NCBI RefSeq assembly: GCF_007750395.1
Contig: NZ_CP036281.1
Location: 3,247,001 to 3,311,000 of the forward strand
Direction: 5' to 3'
Length of the DNA stretch: 64,000 bases
Source: Polystyrenella longa
GTDB lineage: Bacteria > Planctomycetota > Planctomycetia > Planctomycetales > Planctomycetaceae
The position numbers and the translations under genes are program-made. Below, piece after piece: positions 7,221 to 14,459 of this stretch (position 1 is the first letter of the stretch; each line of letters starts with the position of its first letter). The notes beneath the pieces were generated by a model. The model was given only the letters and a program-made list of their open reading frames with translations. It was not told where the DNA came from and searched no databases.

Positions 7221-9611
7221 TTACTCGTCCGATTCGCCGGGCGGATTGATCAGCTTGACCGTTAAGTCCGTGATTTCCGTTTCAAAGATTCCTTCGTAAC
7301 TGTGCGCCTTAAACGCGAAACCAGATGGAGCCGCGGTATAGGCCTGTGACTGCCATTGCTCTCCCGATTCCACCATCAGCAGACACCCCCCTTTCAACTT
7401 TAAAATCTGGAACCGCATCGATTTGGAAGGATCGATTGGAGTAGATTTCAAAAAGGAGTCGTTTCGCTGGAGGTAGACTTCATTGCGTTTCGTGCTGTAA
7501 AACAGGCTGACCTCATCCTGAGGCGCACGACAGTTCGCAATGACTTTAAAAACTCCCTGCCCCTTGAACTTCAATGTGCCACTAATAACGGCATTCTCAA
7601 ATCCGAATGGGCAAAGAAGTATTTTATTATCCCCCTCCTTCATGCGGATGCGAAGGATATCGCCTTCCGCTGAGGCAATATCGGACATACGGGCGAAGGA
7701 TTGTATAAATATCTCAGGCGTGATTTTGATCTCTTTTTCTTTTTGAAGCTTACGCCCCAGATCGATGCCGGCCTGAATTCTTAGATAATCCTCCATTACT
7801 TCCGGATCGGATTTGTCCCAGTTGTCCGTAATTTCTTGAGCCCGGTCTAAATCTCCCTGACTCATAGTGGTTTGCAACTCGCACCATTGCTGCGTCTCTC
7901 CGCTGGCCGTTTGAGACAACGCTAAATCGTGATAATAATAAGTAATACCTTCCGAAGGCCACACATCGTAGTTGTAGCCATTCTTCTTGAGATCGATAAG
8001 AACGGGAGAGACCTCTTCAAAGTGTTCTCCATAAGCCCCGTACAAGGCGTATTGATTACGAATAAAGTCTTTTCGGCTGTCGTTGATTTTAACCGTTTTC
8101 TGGGACGCTTCATAATAAGTTCGTATCACCTCCCAAACTAGTTCGTCCTTGAAAAAGGGATGGGATATTCCATTGATGATGGCTGGGTCCGCCAAGTCTT
8201 CAAGCATCTTAATGGACAGCTGCGGAATTCCGAGATCCCATTCATCTGATTCAGCACACTGCAGAGCGAACTCCAAAGAATTCTTCATTTCGCCGCCCCA
8301 ACGGGGCTGCATCGCCCGGAAGTAGTCCAGCCACGCCGAGCGACATCGAGGACGCAATTCGATCACACTATTAAAATGCTGTCTCGCAATTTCCTGCTCT
8401 CCCATTTCCGTTCCGTATTCGATCCCTGTTAAATGAGATTGCCACCCGTCCGGATTGAAACGCAACGCTTTTTCCATCAATTCATAAGATTGTTCGTTCC
8501 GTTCACTGAATATCTGCATCGCTTCCGGCGAAGTCTCCGACACGAAACCGGTTCCGCGTACATACCACCCCAGTTTGCGAACCGCTCGGGACAACACATG
8601 CATTTCAGGATAGGTATCCGCTACTAGAAACCACTCATCGATGAAATGATCCACCACTTCCGTCTCACAGGCAGCAAAAAGATAGGTCGAGAGGGAGCGA
8701 AGATAATCAACATCCGATTTGAGTTCTTTCGCCCGCTTAATGACGCGCATCAGTCGGACAGGTTCGATGGCACGGAAGGAATAGGCGGTCAACGAGGTGA
8801 TCAGGTCGAGGTCAAGTTCATCCTTATGCTCCAGAAGAATTTCGGTCACCTTCTGCTTTTCACCGCTCTGGCTGAAAGTAAGTATCCAACCAGCCAGGCA
8901 TAAAGGGTTCTCGCTGAACAATTTCACCTGATTTTCCTCTGATAAGCTTGCCCTCGCCAGAGTGTCCAGTCGCTCGACCGCGACGCGATTTTTCAGCTGC
9001 GGGACTTGAAGATAAGACCGCTCTTCCTCTGTTAATTGTGCGTCCTGATCTTTAAACATCTCCGATGCGATTCGGTTCGCCAGCATCGGATATTCTGCCT
9101 CAGTGAGAGTTCCCCGGTAGATCTCTTCCTGTTCCAGTTCGCCCGCGAATGCACGATTGATCGTCAATTCATAGCTATCATCGGTGCTGGTCAGAATCGG
9201 GAAGTAATAGACGTCCGCATCTAATGAATCGGCATAAAGTTCGATCTCATCGTCACTGATTTCAAACCCCTTCTTATATTCTCCGCCGCCGCGGAAAACT
9301 GTGTTGTACCAGAAAGAGCTTGAATGCGAGAGACGACGAGGACAGAACTCGTACAGGAAATTAGCATGCGTTGAAATACCCAGGCCATTCTCACCGATCT
9401 GGCCAGTCGCGTCTACCAGCGGGAAGACCGCCGCAGAGGGAAGCAGTTCTGATTCCGGCTCGCTGAACGCCTTGTCGATCATTTCGATCCATTCCTCAGT
9501 CGTCAATTCCCGTAACTGTGCCGAGAGCGACGAAGATGACAGCATGATTCCAACGAATAAACAGACTCGCACCGTCATGCGATGCCAGGCGGATGAGGGA
9601 ATGCAGGACAT
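7221..9611 (-). CDS. Large secreted helical-repeat protein, DUF4034/TPR-like, unknown function
   Basis: The 796-residue product has an N-terminal signal peptide (hydrophobic core about 14-30, ending SLSAQL). A first domain (about 35-175) is followed by a long alpha-helical, TPR-like region (about 190-600). The segment around WLDYFRAMQPRWGGEM (about 423-438) resembles DUF4034-type repeat proteins, in which a WGG motif is typical. A beta-rich C-terminal domain (about 640-790) looks like a concanavalin-type or DUF1080-like sandwich, without identifiable catalytic residues. The start at 9611 is preceded by GGAG at good spacing; an internal ATG at 9578 would also leave a signal peptide. The gene stands alone between a convergent hydrolase and the photolyase gene. 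Its function is not recognised. Confidence 0.75.
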   Translation of the reverse strand: MSCIPSSAWHRMTVRVCLFVGIMLSSSSLSAQLRELTTEEWIEMIDKAFSEPESELLPSAAVFPLVDATGQIGENGLGISTHANFLYEFCPRRLSHSSSFWYNTVFRGGGEYKKGFEISDDEIELYADSLDADVYYFPILTSTDDSYELTINRAFAGELEQEEIYRGTLTEAEYPMLANRIASEMFKDQDAQLTEEERSYLQVPQLKNRVAVERLDTLARASLSEENQVKLFSENPLCLAGWILTFSQSGEKQKVTEILLEHKDELDLDLITSLTAYSFRAIEPVRLMRVIKRAKELKSDVDYLRSLSTYLFAACETEVVDHFIDEWFLVADTYPEMHVLSRAVRKLGWYVRGTGFVSETSPEAMQIFSERNEQSYELMEKALRFNPDGWQSHLTGIEYGTEMGEQEIARQHFNSVIELRPRCRSAWLDYFRAMQPRWGGEMKNSLEFALQCAESDEWDLGIPQLSIKMLEDLADPAIINGISHPFFKDELVWEVIRTYYEASQKTVKINDSRKDFIRNQYALYGAYGEHFEEVSPVLIDLKKNGYNYDVWPSEGITYYYHDLALSQTASGETQQWCELQTTMSQGDLDRAQEITDNWDKSDPEVMEDYLRIQAGIDLGRKLQKEKEIKITPEIFIQSFARMSDIASAEGDILRIRMKEGDNKILLCPFGFENAVISGTLKFKGQGVFKVIANCRAPQDEVSLFYSTKRNEVYLQRNDSFLKSTPIDPSKSMRFQILKLKGGCLLMVESGEQWQSQAYTAAPSGFAFKAHSYEGIFETEITDLTVKLINPPGESDE

Positions 9612-9914
9612 GTAAACTCCACAGTGAGGTCTGCGGCTTCCCGAGAATTAACGTTAGAAGCCTGAGATGGATTCATTCAGTTTCGATCGCGACAGCTCTC
9701 GATAGCCTTTCCCCGAGCCCTAAAAAGGAAGCATCGAGTTAAGTCCAGTTTGCAATCTGGATACTCGCGTATTATCAACTGATGCTAGTTAGTATACCGA
9801 CGTGAAATCAGAAACTCTACGAGTTCCTCACAGCGGTGAACGGTTTTTGACAAGTCGCCCCCTGTTCAATCATGATCACCCATAAGGGTACTCCCTGAAA
9901 AACCCGTTCTCCTA
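9612..9914. other. Noncoding stretch upstream of the secreted repeat protein
   Basis: 303 bases separate the 3' end of the photolyase gene from the start of the leftward repeat-protein gene and must hold that gene's promoter. Only a weak hairpin (TCCAG/CTGGA near 9747-9764) is visible. No terminator with a T-run on the - strand and no RNA gene was recognised. Confidence 0.4.
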
Positions 9915-11363
9915 TCATTTAATTTTCTCGTAAATCGCCAGTGCCGCTTCACGGGCCTCCTGATGATCGACGAGTGGCTCGGGGTAGGTTTCTCCTAACG
10001 AGATCCCAGCATCTTTCAAGACATCTTTCGGCGCCTCCCAAGGTTTATGAATCCATTTGTCAGGTAATTCACTGAGTTCAGGAATCCACTGTCGTATGTA
10101 CTTTCCACTTGGATCATACCGCTCTCCCTGAAGGACCGGGTTGAAGACACGGAAATAGGGGGATGCATCCGCACCGCTGCCAGCGACCCATTGCCAACCC
10201 AGCGTATTGTTCGCTAAGTCCGCATCAACAAGCGTGTCCCAGAACCATTCCGCTCCTGATTTCCAGTTCTGGAGAAGATCTTTCGCCAAAAACGAACCCA
10301 CAATCATCCTCACTCGGTTATGCATCCAACCTGTTTCCCATAACTCGCGCATCCCGGCATCGACGATTGGATACCCAGTCATTCCCTGCTGCCATTTCTT
10401 GAGATCTTTCGCATTATTATCCCAGGGGAAGTCATCGAACTTGGGTTTAAGCGATTTTTCCGTCGTGTGGGGAAAGTGATACAGAATGTGGTAACCAAAT
10501 TCCCGCCAACCTATCTCACTGAGGTAAGTATCGGCTCCGGGTTGTCCGTTATCTTTCCGTTTCCGGTTAAGGTGAACTTGCACCGCATGACAGATCTGTC
10601 GTGGGCTGATCTCACCAAAGTGCAGGTGAGGAGACATCCGCGAGGTTCCGCTCTTCGCAGGAAAGTCTCGTTCTCCTTTGTAATCGTCGATGCCGTTTCG
10701 AATGAAATTACTCAGGCTTTCATGTGCTCCCTGTTCCCCGGGTGTCCAGTATTCATGAAACGAGTCCGCCCAATCGAGTTTCGGTAACAAATTAAAATCA
10801 TCAAGCTTGCAGGATTCGATTCTTACCTTCTCAAATGAAATGGCTTCCGGTGCAGAGAGCGGTTTGTCCGGATCAATACTGGCGAGAACATTCTTCCAAA
10901 AAGGCGTGAAGACCTGATACGGATCACCTTGTTTCGTTTCAACTTCCCATGGTTCACGTAGCAGACTGCCATTGAAACTGTGGACTTCAATTCCGGCGTC
11001 TTTCAGCGACTTTTTCAGTCCAGAGTCTTGCTTGATAGCGTCAGGCTCGTAACGACGATTCCAGTAAACAGCCTCCACATCGTGCTCTCTAATCAACCGT
11101 TCGATGACAGACTGAGTCGGCTCTCTAAAGAAGAACAATTCTCCACCCTGCTTCGCGTACTGATTCCCAAGCTCCAACAAAGAATGGTGGAGCCACCAGC
11201 AACTCGCTGAACCCGCATCGCACGCCTCTGATTCTTGGCGGTTCCACACAAAAATGGGAATAAGTAGCCGACCCGATTCAATTGCAGAGACGACGGCCGA
11301 ATTATCCCCAAGCCGTAAGTCCCTCCTATGTAATACGATACAGATTTTTTTCGACTCAGACAT
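9915..11363 (-). CDS. phrB: Deoxyribodipyrimidine photolyase (class I, FAD-dependent)
   Basis: This 482-residue protein is a full-length DNA photolyase, which uses FADH- and blue light to split cyclobutane pyrimidine dimers. The N-terminal antenna-binding Rossmann domain (about 5-135) opens with LHRRDLRLGDNSA. The C-terminal FAD-binding domain (about 200-470) shows the family signatures GEISPRQI, WREFGYHILYHFP, MTGYPIVDAGMREL, GWMHNRVRM, and DTLVDADLANNTLGWQWVAG, which line the FAD pocket and dimer site. The ATG is preceded by AAAGGAAG at good spacing. It is divergent from a sigma factor gene across a short shared promoter region, which suggests light- or stress-dependent control. Substrate class (CPD versus another lesion) is inferred from overall similarity to bacterial class I enzymes. 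Confidence 0.95.
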   Translation of the reverse strand: MSESKKICIVLHRRDLRLGDNSAVVSAIESGRLLIPIFVWNRQESEACDAGSASCWWLHHSLLELGNQYAKQGGELFFFREPTQSVIERLIREHDVEAVYWNRRYEPDAIKQDSGLKKSLKDAGIEVHSFNGSLLREPWEVETKQGDPYQVFTPFWKNVLASIDPDKPLSAPEAISFEKVRIESCKLDDFNLLPKLDWADSFHEYWTPGEQGAHESLSNFIRNGIDDYKGERDFPAKSGTSRMSPHLHFGEISPRQICHAVQVHLNRKRKDNGQPGADTYLSEIGWREFGYHILYHFPHTTEKSLKPKFDDFPWDNNAKDLKKWQQGMTGYPIVDAGMRELWETGWMHNRVRMIVGSFLAKDLLQNWKSGAEWFWDTLVDADLANNTLGWQWVAGSGADASPYFRVFNPVLQGERYDPSGKYIRQWIPELSELPDKWIHKPWEAPKDVLKDAGISLGETYPEPLVDHQEAREAALAIYEKIK

Positions 11364-11521
11364 AACTGACTTCCTTTAATAACCTAGTAGTGCTTTTCGT
11401 TTGACTATAGTCGACCTGGTAACAAATGAACGTTTTGGACGTTTTTTCATTTGATTCCCTGTCGACTTTGGCTATCATAACAGGACACAGGCTCGTTTTG
11501 GATGTTTTCAAGGACAAAACA
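11364..11521. promoter_or_regulatory. Divergent promoter region, photolyase / sigma factor
   Basis: This 158-base spacer must hold the promoters of both divergent genes. It contains two near-identical 15-base direct repeats (CGTTTTGGACGTTTT at 11431-11445 and CGTTTTGGATGTTTT at 11494-11508, one mismatch), start-to-start distance 63 bases, close to six helical turns. It also contains a perfect palindrome GACTATAGTC at 11403-11412. These look like regulator or sigma-factor sites, but no known box was matched. Confidence 0.45.
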
Positions 11522-12487
11522 ATGCACATTACACTCGAAAAGAACGATTTGCACGATTCCGAGGCGGTTAGTGAAAACTGGTCAGCTTCGGATGAGACTA
11601 TTATTTACGACCCTGCAGTTGAAAAAATGCTGATGCAGGAGATCGGCTATATTTATGATGATGAGTTTGAGAAGCTCTCGCTAACCAAAATCAAATCCGA
11701 GTTGAGTAAGACTGACTTATACGAAGGAATTGATGGTTCAGCAGTTGCCTCGCCTGATTTCCCATCTTATCTGGCTGCGTTGTACGATATTCCATTACTA
11801 ACTGTAGATGGAGAACGTGTCCTGTTCCGTGCCATGAACTATTATCTTCATCTTGCTAACCAGAAGCGTTCATCACTCAATTCTCGACGCTATACCAAAC
11901 GCCAGATTGTTCGGATTCAAGAGCATCTGCAAACAGCCTCCGACCTTCGACAACAGATCGTTAAATCCAATTTACGACTGGTCGTTTCGATTGCCAGAAA
12001 GTATTCACAAAATCCTCATCAGCTTGAGGAGATGATATGTGAAGGCAATTTCATTTTGCTGAAAGCGGTCGATAAGTTCGACTATGCCTTAGGATATCGA
12101 TTCAGCACCTACGTAACCCATTCCGTGCAGAGACATTTATTTCGATTCATGAAAAAGCGACAGCGGATTCGAACAAATGAAGTCGATTTCCCTGACTCAC
12201 GCTCTTACGAGAATCTGGGGATTGAGGAGGCTGAAGACTCCTTATTGGAAGCGACCCGTTCCGCACACAACCTGATGGATTGCATGAAAGATGTGCTGGA
12301 TGATCGTGAACAGTTTTTGATCCGAGAGCGATTTGGCTTTGACGGAGATGGAAAAACTCGAACACTGAAAAGCTTGGCTGGAGATATGGGAATCTGTAAA
12401 GAGCGTGTTCGACAATTACTCAACAAAGCGCTCAACAAACTGAATGAATTTGCTGCCGAGAATCCTAACGTTATCAACCCTCTATAA
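11522..12487 (+). CDS. RNA polymerase sigma-70 family factor (RpoD-like, alternative)
   Basis: The product (321 residues from the chosen ATG) has sigma region 1.2 (DFPSYLAALYDIPLLTVDGE), region 2 (LRLVVSIARKYSQNP to FSTYVTHSVQRHLFRF, core-binding and -10 recognition) and region 4 (LDDREQFLIRERFGF; helix-turn-helix TLKSLAGDMGICKERVRQLL). Region 3 is short or degenerate and there is no long region 1.1, so this is a group 2/3-like alternative factor, not the housekeeping sigma. The start at 11522 has AAGGAC about 7 bases upstream; an earlier in-frame ATG at 11426 lacks such a site and would overlap the direct repeats. It is divergent from the photolyase gene and is followed by a membrane protein and a DCC-family gene, suggesting control of that group and possibly of itself. 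Confidence 0.85.
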   Translation: MHITLEKNDLHDSEAVSENWSASDETIIYDPAVEKMLMQEIGYIYDDEFEKLSLTKIKSELSKTDLYEGIDGSAVASPDFPSYLAALYDIPLLTVDGERVLFRAMNYYLHLANQKRSSLNSRRYTKRQIVRIQEHLQTASDLRQQIVKSNLRLVVSIARKYSQNPHQLEEMICEGNFILLKAVDKFDYALGYRFSTYVTHSVQRHLFRFMKKRQRIRTNEVDFPDSRSYENLGIEEAEDSLLEATRSAHNLMDCMKDVLDDREQFLIRERFGFDGDGKTRTLKSLAGDMGICKERVRQLLNKALNKLNEFAAENPNVINPL

Positions 12488-12545
12488 TGTTTCCTGACTC
12501 ACAGCATTGCTGTTCCGTACTTCATTGTTCAGAAATACTTTTACT

Positions 12546-12983
12546 ATGAGCTGGATACTGAAACTTCATCTTGGTTCAACCCTGTTTATGACAGGCCTTA
12601 TCTGGTTCGTTCAACTAGTGCATTACCCACTATTCGTTAGAGTCGGCGAGTCTGATTTCTCATCATACGCACGAAGCCATCAGATGCGAACATCGATCGT
12701 GGTGATTCCGGCGATGCTCTGTGAATTAGTGACAGGCTTCTTTCTTTTATTGTTTCCTGTGAATCAAGTCCCAATCGACTGGGCTTACGTTAATGTGATC
12801 ATGCTGGCTGGCATCTGGATGTCAACTTTCTTTCTACAAGTTCCCTGTCATACTAAACTGACCACGGGCTTTAACTTGGACACCTGCAACCGACTCGTCT
12901 CCGGTAACTGGATCCGAACATTACTCTGGTCAGTTCGCAGCATTACTCTTCTCTACTTGCTGACGAATGGAAGTCAGTCATGA
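12546..12983 (+). CDS. Small four-helix membrane protein of the photolyase cluster
   Basis: The 145-residue protein has four hydrophobic segments (about 5-25, 45-65, 73-93 and 120-140) and conserved-looking polar residues in helix 1 and its loop (HLGSTLFMTGLIWFVQLVHY, then SSYARSHQMR). I recall similar small proteins near photolyase genes in other bacteria, but no biochemical function is known to me. The start at 12546 is preferred over a TTG at 12507 because it begins the conserved hydrophobic domain directly. Its stop overlaps the next ATG by 4 bases, so it is translationally coupled to the DCC-family gene, and it follows the sigma factor by 58 bases. Confidence 0.7.
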   Translation: MSWILKLHLGSTLFMTGLIWFVQLVHYPLFVRVGESDFSSYARSHQMRTSIVVIPAMLCELVTGFFLLLFPVNQVPIDWAYVNVIMLAGIWMSTFFLQVPCHTKLTTGFNLDTCNRLVSGNWIRTLLWSVRSITLLYLLTNGSQS

Positions 12984-13444
12984 ATGCGAAACAACGAATT
13001 GAATCTACTCCGGTCCAAATCGATTGCAAGTCCTCAGGCTCCTCTGATAATCCCAACACCGATCACCGGCTCGCGATTTTCTATGATGGCGATTGCCCAT
13101 TATGTCGCCGCGAGATTGAAATGATTCAACGGAAGGACAAGGAGGAGAAGTTGTGCTTCGTAAATATTGCAGCGTCTGAATTCAAAGCGGAAGATTTTGA
13201 TAAAACCCGCCAGCAACTGATGGCAGAATTACACGCGCGAAAAGCAAACGGTGAGTGGATTAAAGGCGTCGAAGCATTCCGCCAAATGTATACGTTAATC
13301 GGTTGGAAAGGGATCGTCAGAGTTTCTCGGCTCCCTATTATTGAACCGCTGCTGAACTGGGCTTATAGAATCTTTGCCCGGAATCGCCTATCTCTAACGG
13401 GACGACGTGGCGCATGCAATGAAGATCTCTGTCAACGCGATTAA
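12980..13444 (+). CDS. DCC-family (DUF393) thiol-disulfide oxidoreductase-like protein
   Basis: The 154-residue product carries the DUF393 signature FYDGDCPLCRREI (about residues 34-46), whose paired cysteines gave the family its DCC name and resemble a thioredoxin-like redox site. The rest matches the usual length and helical content of the family, ending with GRRGACNEDLC. The true substrate is unknown; the name thiol-disulfide oxidoreductase is a family label and not a demonstrated activity. It is coupled by ATGA to the preceding membrane protein gene. DUF393 genes are often found beside photolyase or cryptochrome genes, which fits this neighbourhood. Confidence 0.85.
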   Translation: MNAKQRIESTPVQIDCKSSGSSDNPNTDHRLAIFYDGDCPLCRREIEMIQRKDKEEKLCFVNIAASEFKAEDFDKTRQQLMAELHARKANGEWIKGVEAFRQMYTLIGWKGIVRVSRLPIIEPLLNWAYRIFARNRLSLTGRRGACNEDLCQRD

Positions 13445-13540
13445 GTTCGCGGAGAGAATAGCATCGCACCGGATCCTCAAGCCATTTTCATCGTCACCTA
13501 TCGAGGACGATGAAAGCCTACCAACCTATTCGCTCGGCGA

Positions 13541-14065
13541 TTACCAGTTATTAAGTTCCATTTGGGTCCATTGCTTGTCGAATGGAAAAGAAGCTTTGCG
13601 CAGTATCTTTGCTCCGGAACAATAGAAGTTGTGTTGTGTGAACCGGCACCACACAAGTTTAGCGACCATTAATTCCTGTTGGTGTTCCGTCGTAGGCAGG
13701 AGCACGGCAACTTTACGATGAACGATTGGGCGTTCATGGAAAAAAGCAAAGCCTCCTGTCGAAACGTTCTTACAGACGACGATGCCCGGATCTCCGATCG
13801 GCATTTCCTGTTCATTGCAAACAGGTACTAACAGCAAGTCGGACTTATGCGGAACCCGATGGTCCCGGCGCTGATCGTACCGAAAGAACGACTTGCTCCA
13901 ACTGGCGGTCAGTTGTTCTGTATTGTCTAGTAAACGCACGACCCGCTCTTCCAACTCGACGGCGGTTGGAACATTTCCCAGACTATTCCGGTCTATCGGA
14001 AATGTTTCAGGAAGTTCTGAATCGGAAAGTTGTATTTCGTCCGCCGATGTTGATTCACTGCTCAT
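13541..14065 (-). CDS. PilZ-like domain protein
   Basis: The 174-residue product (from the ATG at 14065) has a helical N-terminal part and a C-terminal PilZ-like barrel (about 63-165). RRDHR (about 65-69) corresponds to the RxxxR c-di-GMP motif and NVSTGG (about 100-105) to the D/NxSxxG motif, with Asn in the Asp place. PilZ domains bind cyclic-di-GMP and act as effectors on motility, secretion or exopolysaccharide. An upstream GTG at 14221 would add 52 residues with no domain; the ATG at 14065 has AGGAC upstream and is preferred. The gene is convergent with the DCC-family gene. Because one motif position differs from consensus, nucleotide binding is probable but not certain. Confidence 0.65.
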   Translation of the reverse strand: MSSESTSADEIQLSDSELPETFPIDRNSLGNVPTAVELEERVVRLLDNTEQLTASWSKSFFRYDQRRDHRVPHKSDLLLVPVCNEQEMPIGDPGIVVCKNVSTGGFAFFHERPIVHRKVAVLLPTTEHQQELMVAKLVWCRFTQHNFYCSGAKILRKASFPFDKQWTQMELNNW

Positions 14066-14459
14066 AGAGAACAAGTCCTGCAAATGTGAATAAGGAAAAC
14101 AACCAGAATAGGCCATTCCCTGCTCACGACGATTTAAAGCCAGGACAGGGGAGGTGAAATCGTCGTGAATTTGATGTTTGGCAGGTCGAATTTCGATCAC
14201 ATAGTGTACAGAATAGGACACAATTCGATTTCAACCTACTACTCCAGAGCAGTCAATTGATCCAGAGTGATACAGAAACTTAGGTCACAATTGCAGGATT
14301 GGCAAATAATTAACGATTTCCGTCTCCGTTCAGGTTATCGGCATCACATTGGCTTCCATTGGTCTGCGAATCAACAAAAAAAGACCTCCACCTAATCAGG
14401 TGGAAGTCTGCTTCTTCCTTTATTTAGCCTGAGACATCAGGCCTATCAAACAACATTTC
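14066..14459. other. Noncoding stretch with the terminator of the disordered protein gene
   Basis: This region separates the two leftward genes. It holds the terminator at 14376-14409 and the presumed promoter of the PilZ-like gene. The alternative GTG extension of the PilZ-like gene (to 14221) would fall here. Nothing else was recognised. Confidence 0.5.
14376..14409 (-). terminator. Rho-independent terminator after the disordered secreted protein gene
   Basis: On the - strand a 12-base-pair stem with one mismatch (AGACTTCCACCT pairing with AGGTGGAGGTCT) and a GATT loop is followed by seven T residues (the A-run 14376-14382 on the + strand). It lies about 50 bases past the stop codon of the leftward gene that ends at 14460. 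Confidence 0.85.

Noticed and set aside
6985-7299. Open frame of 104 codons on the + strand
   Set aside because: It overlaps the 3' end of the convergent repeat-protein gene, has no Shine-Dalgarno sequence and composition typical of an antisense frame.
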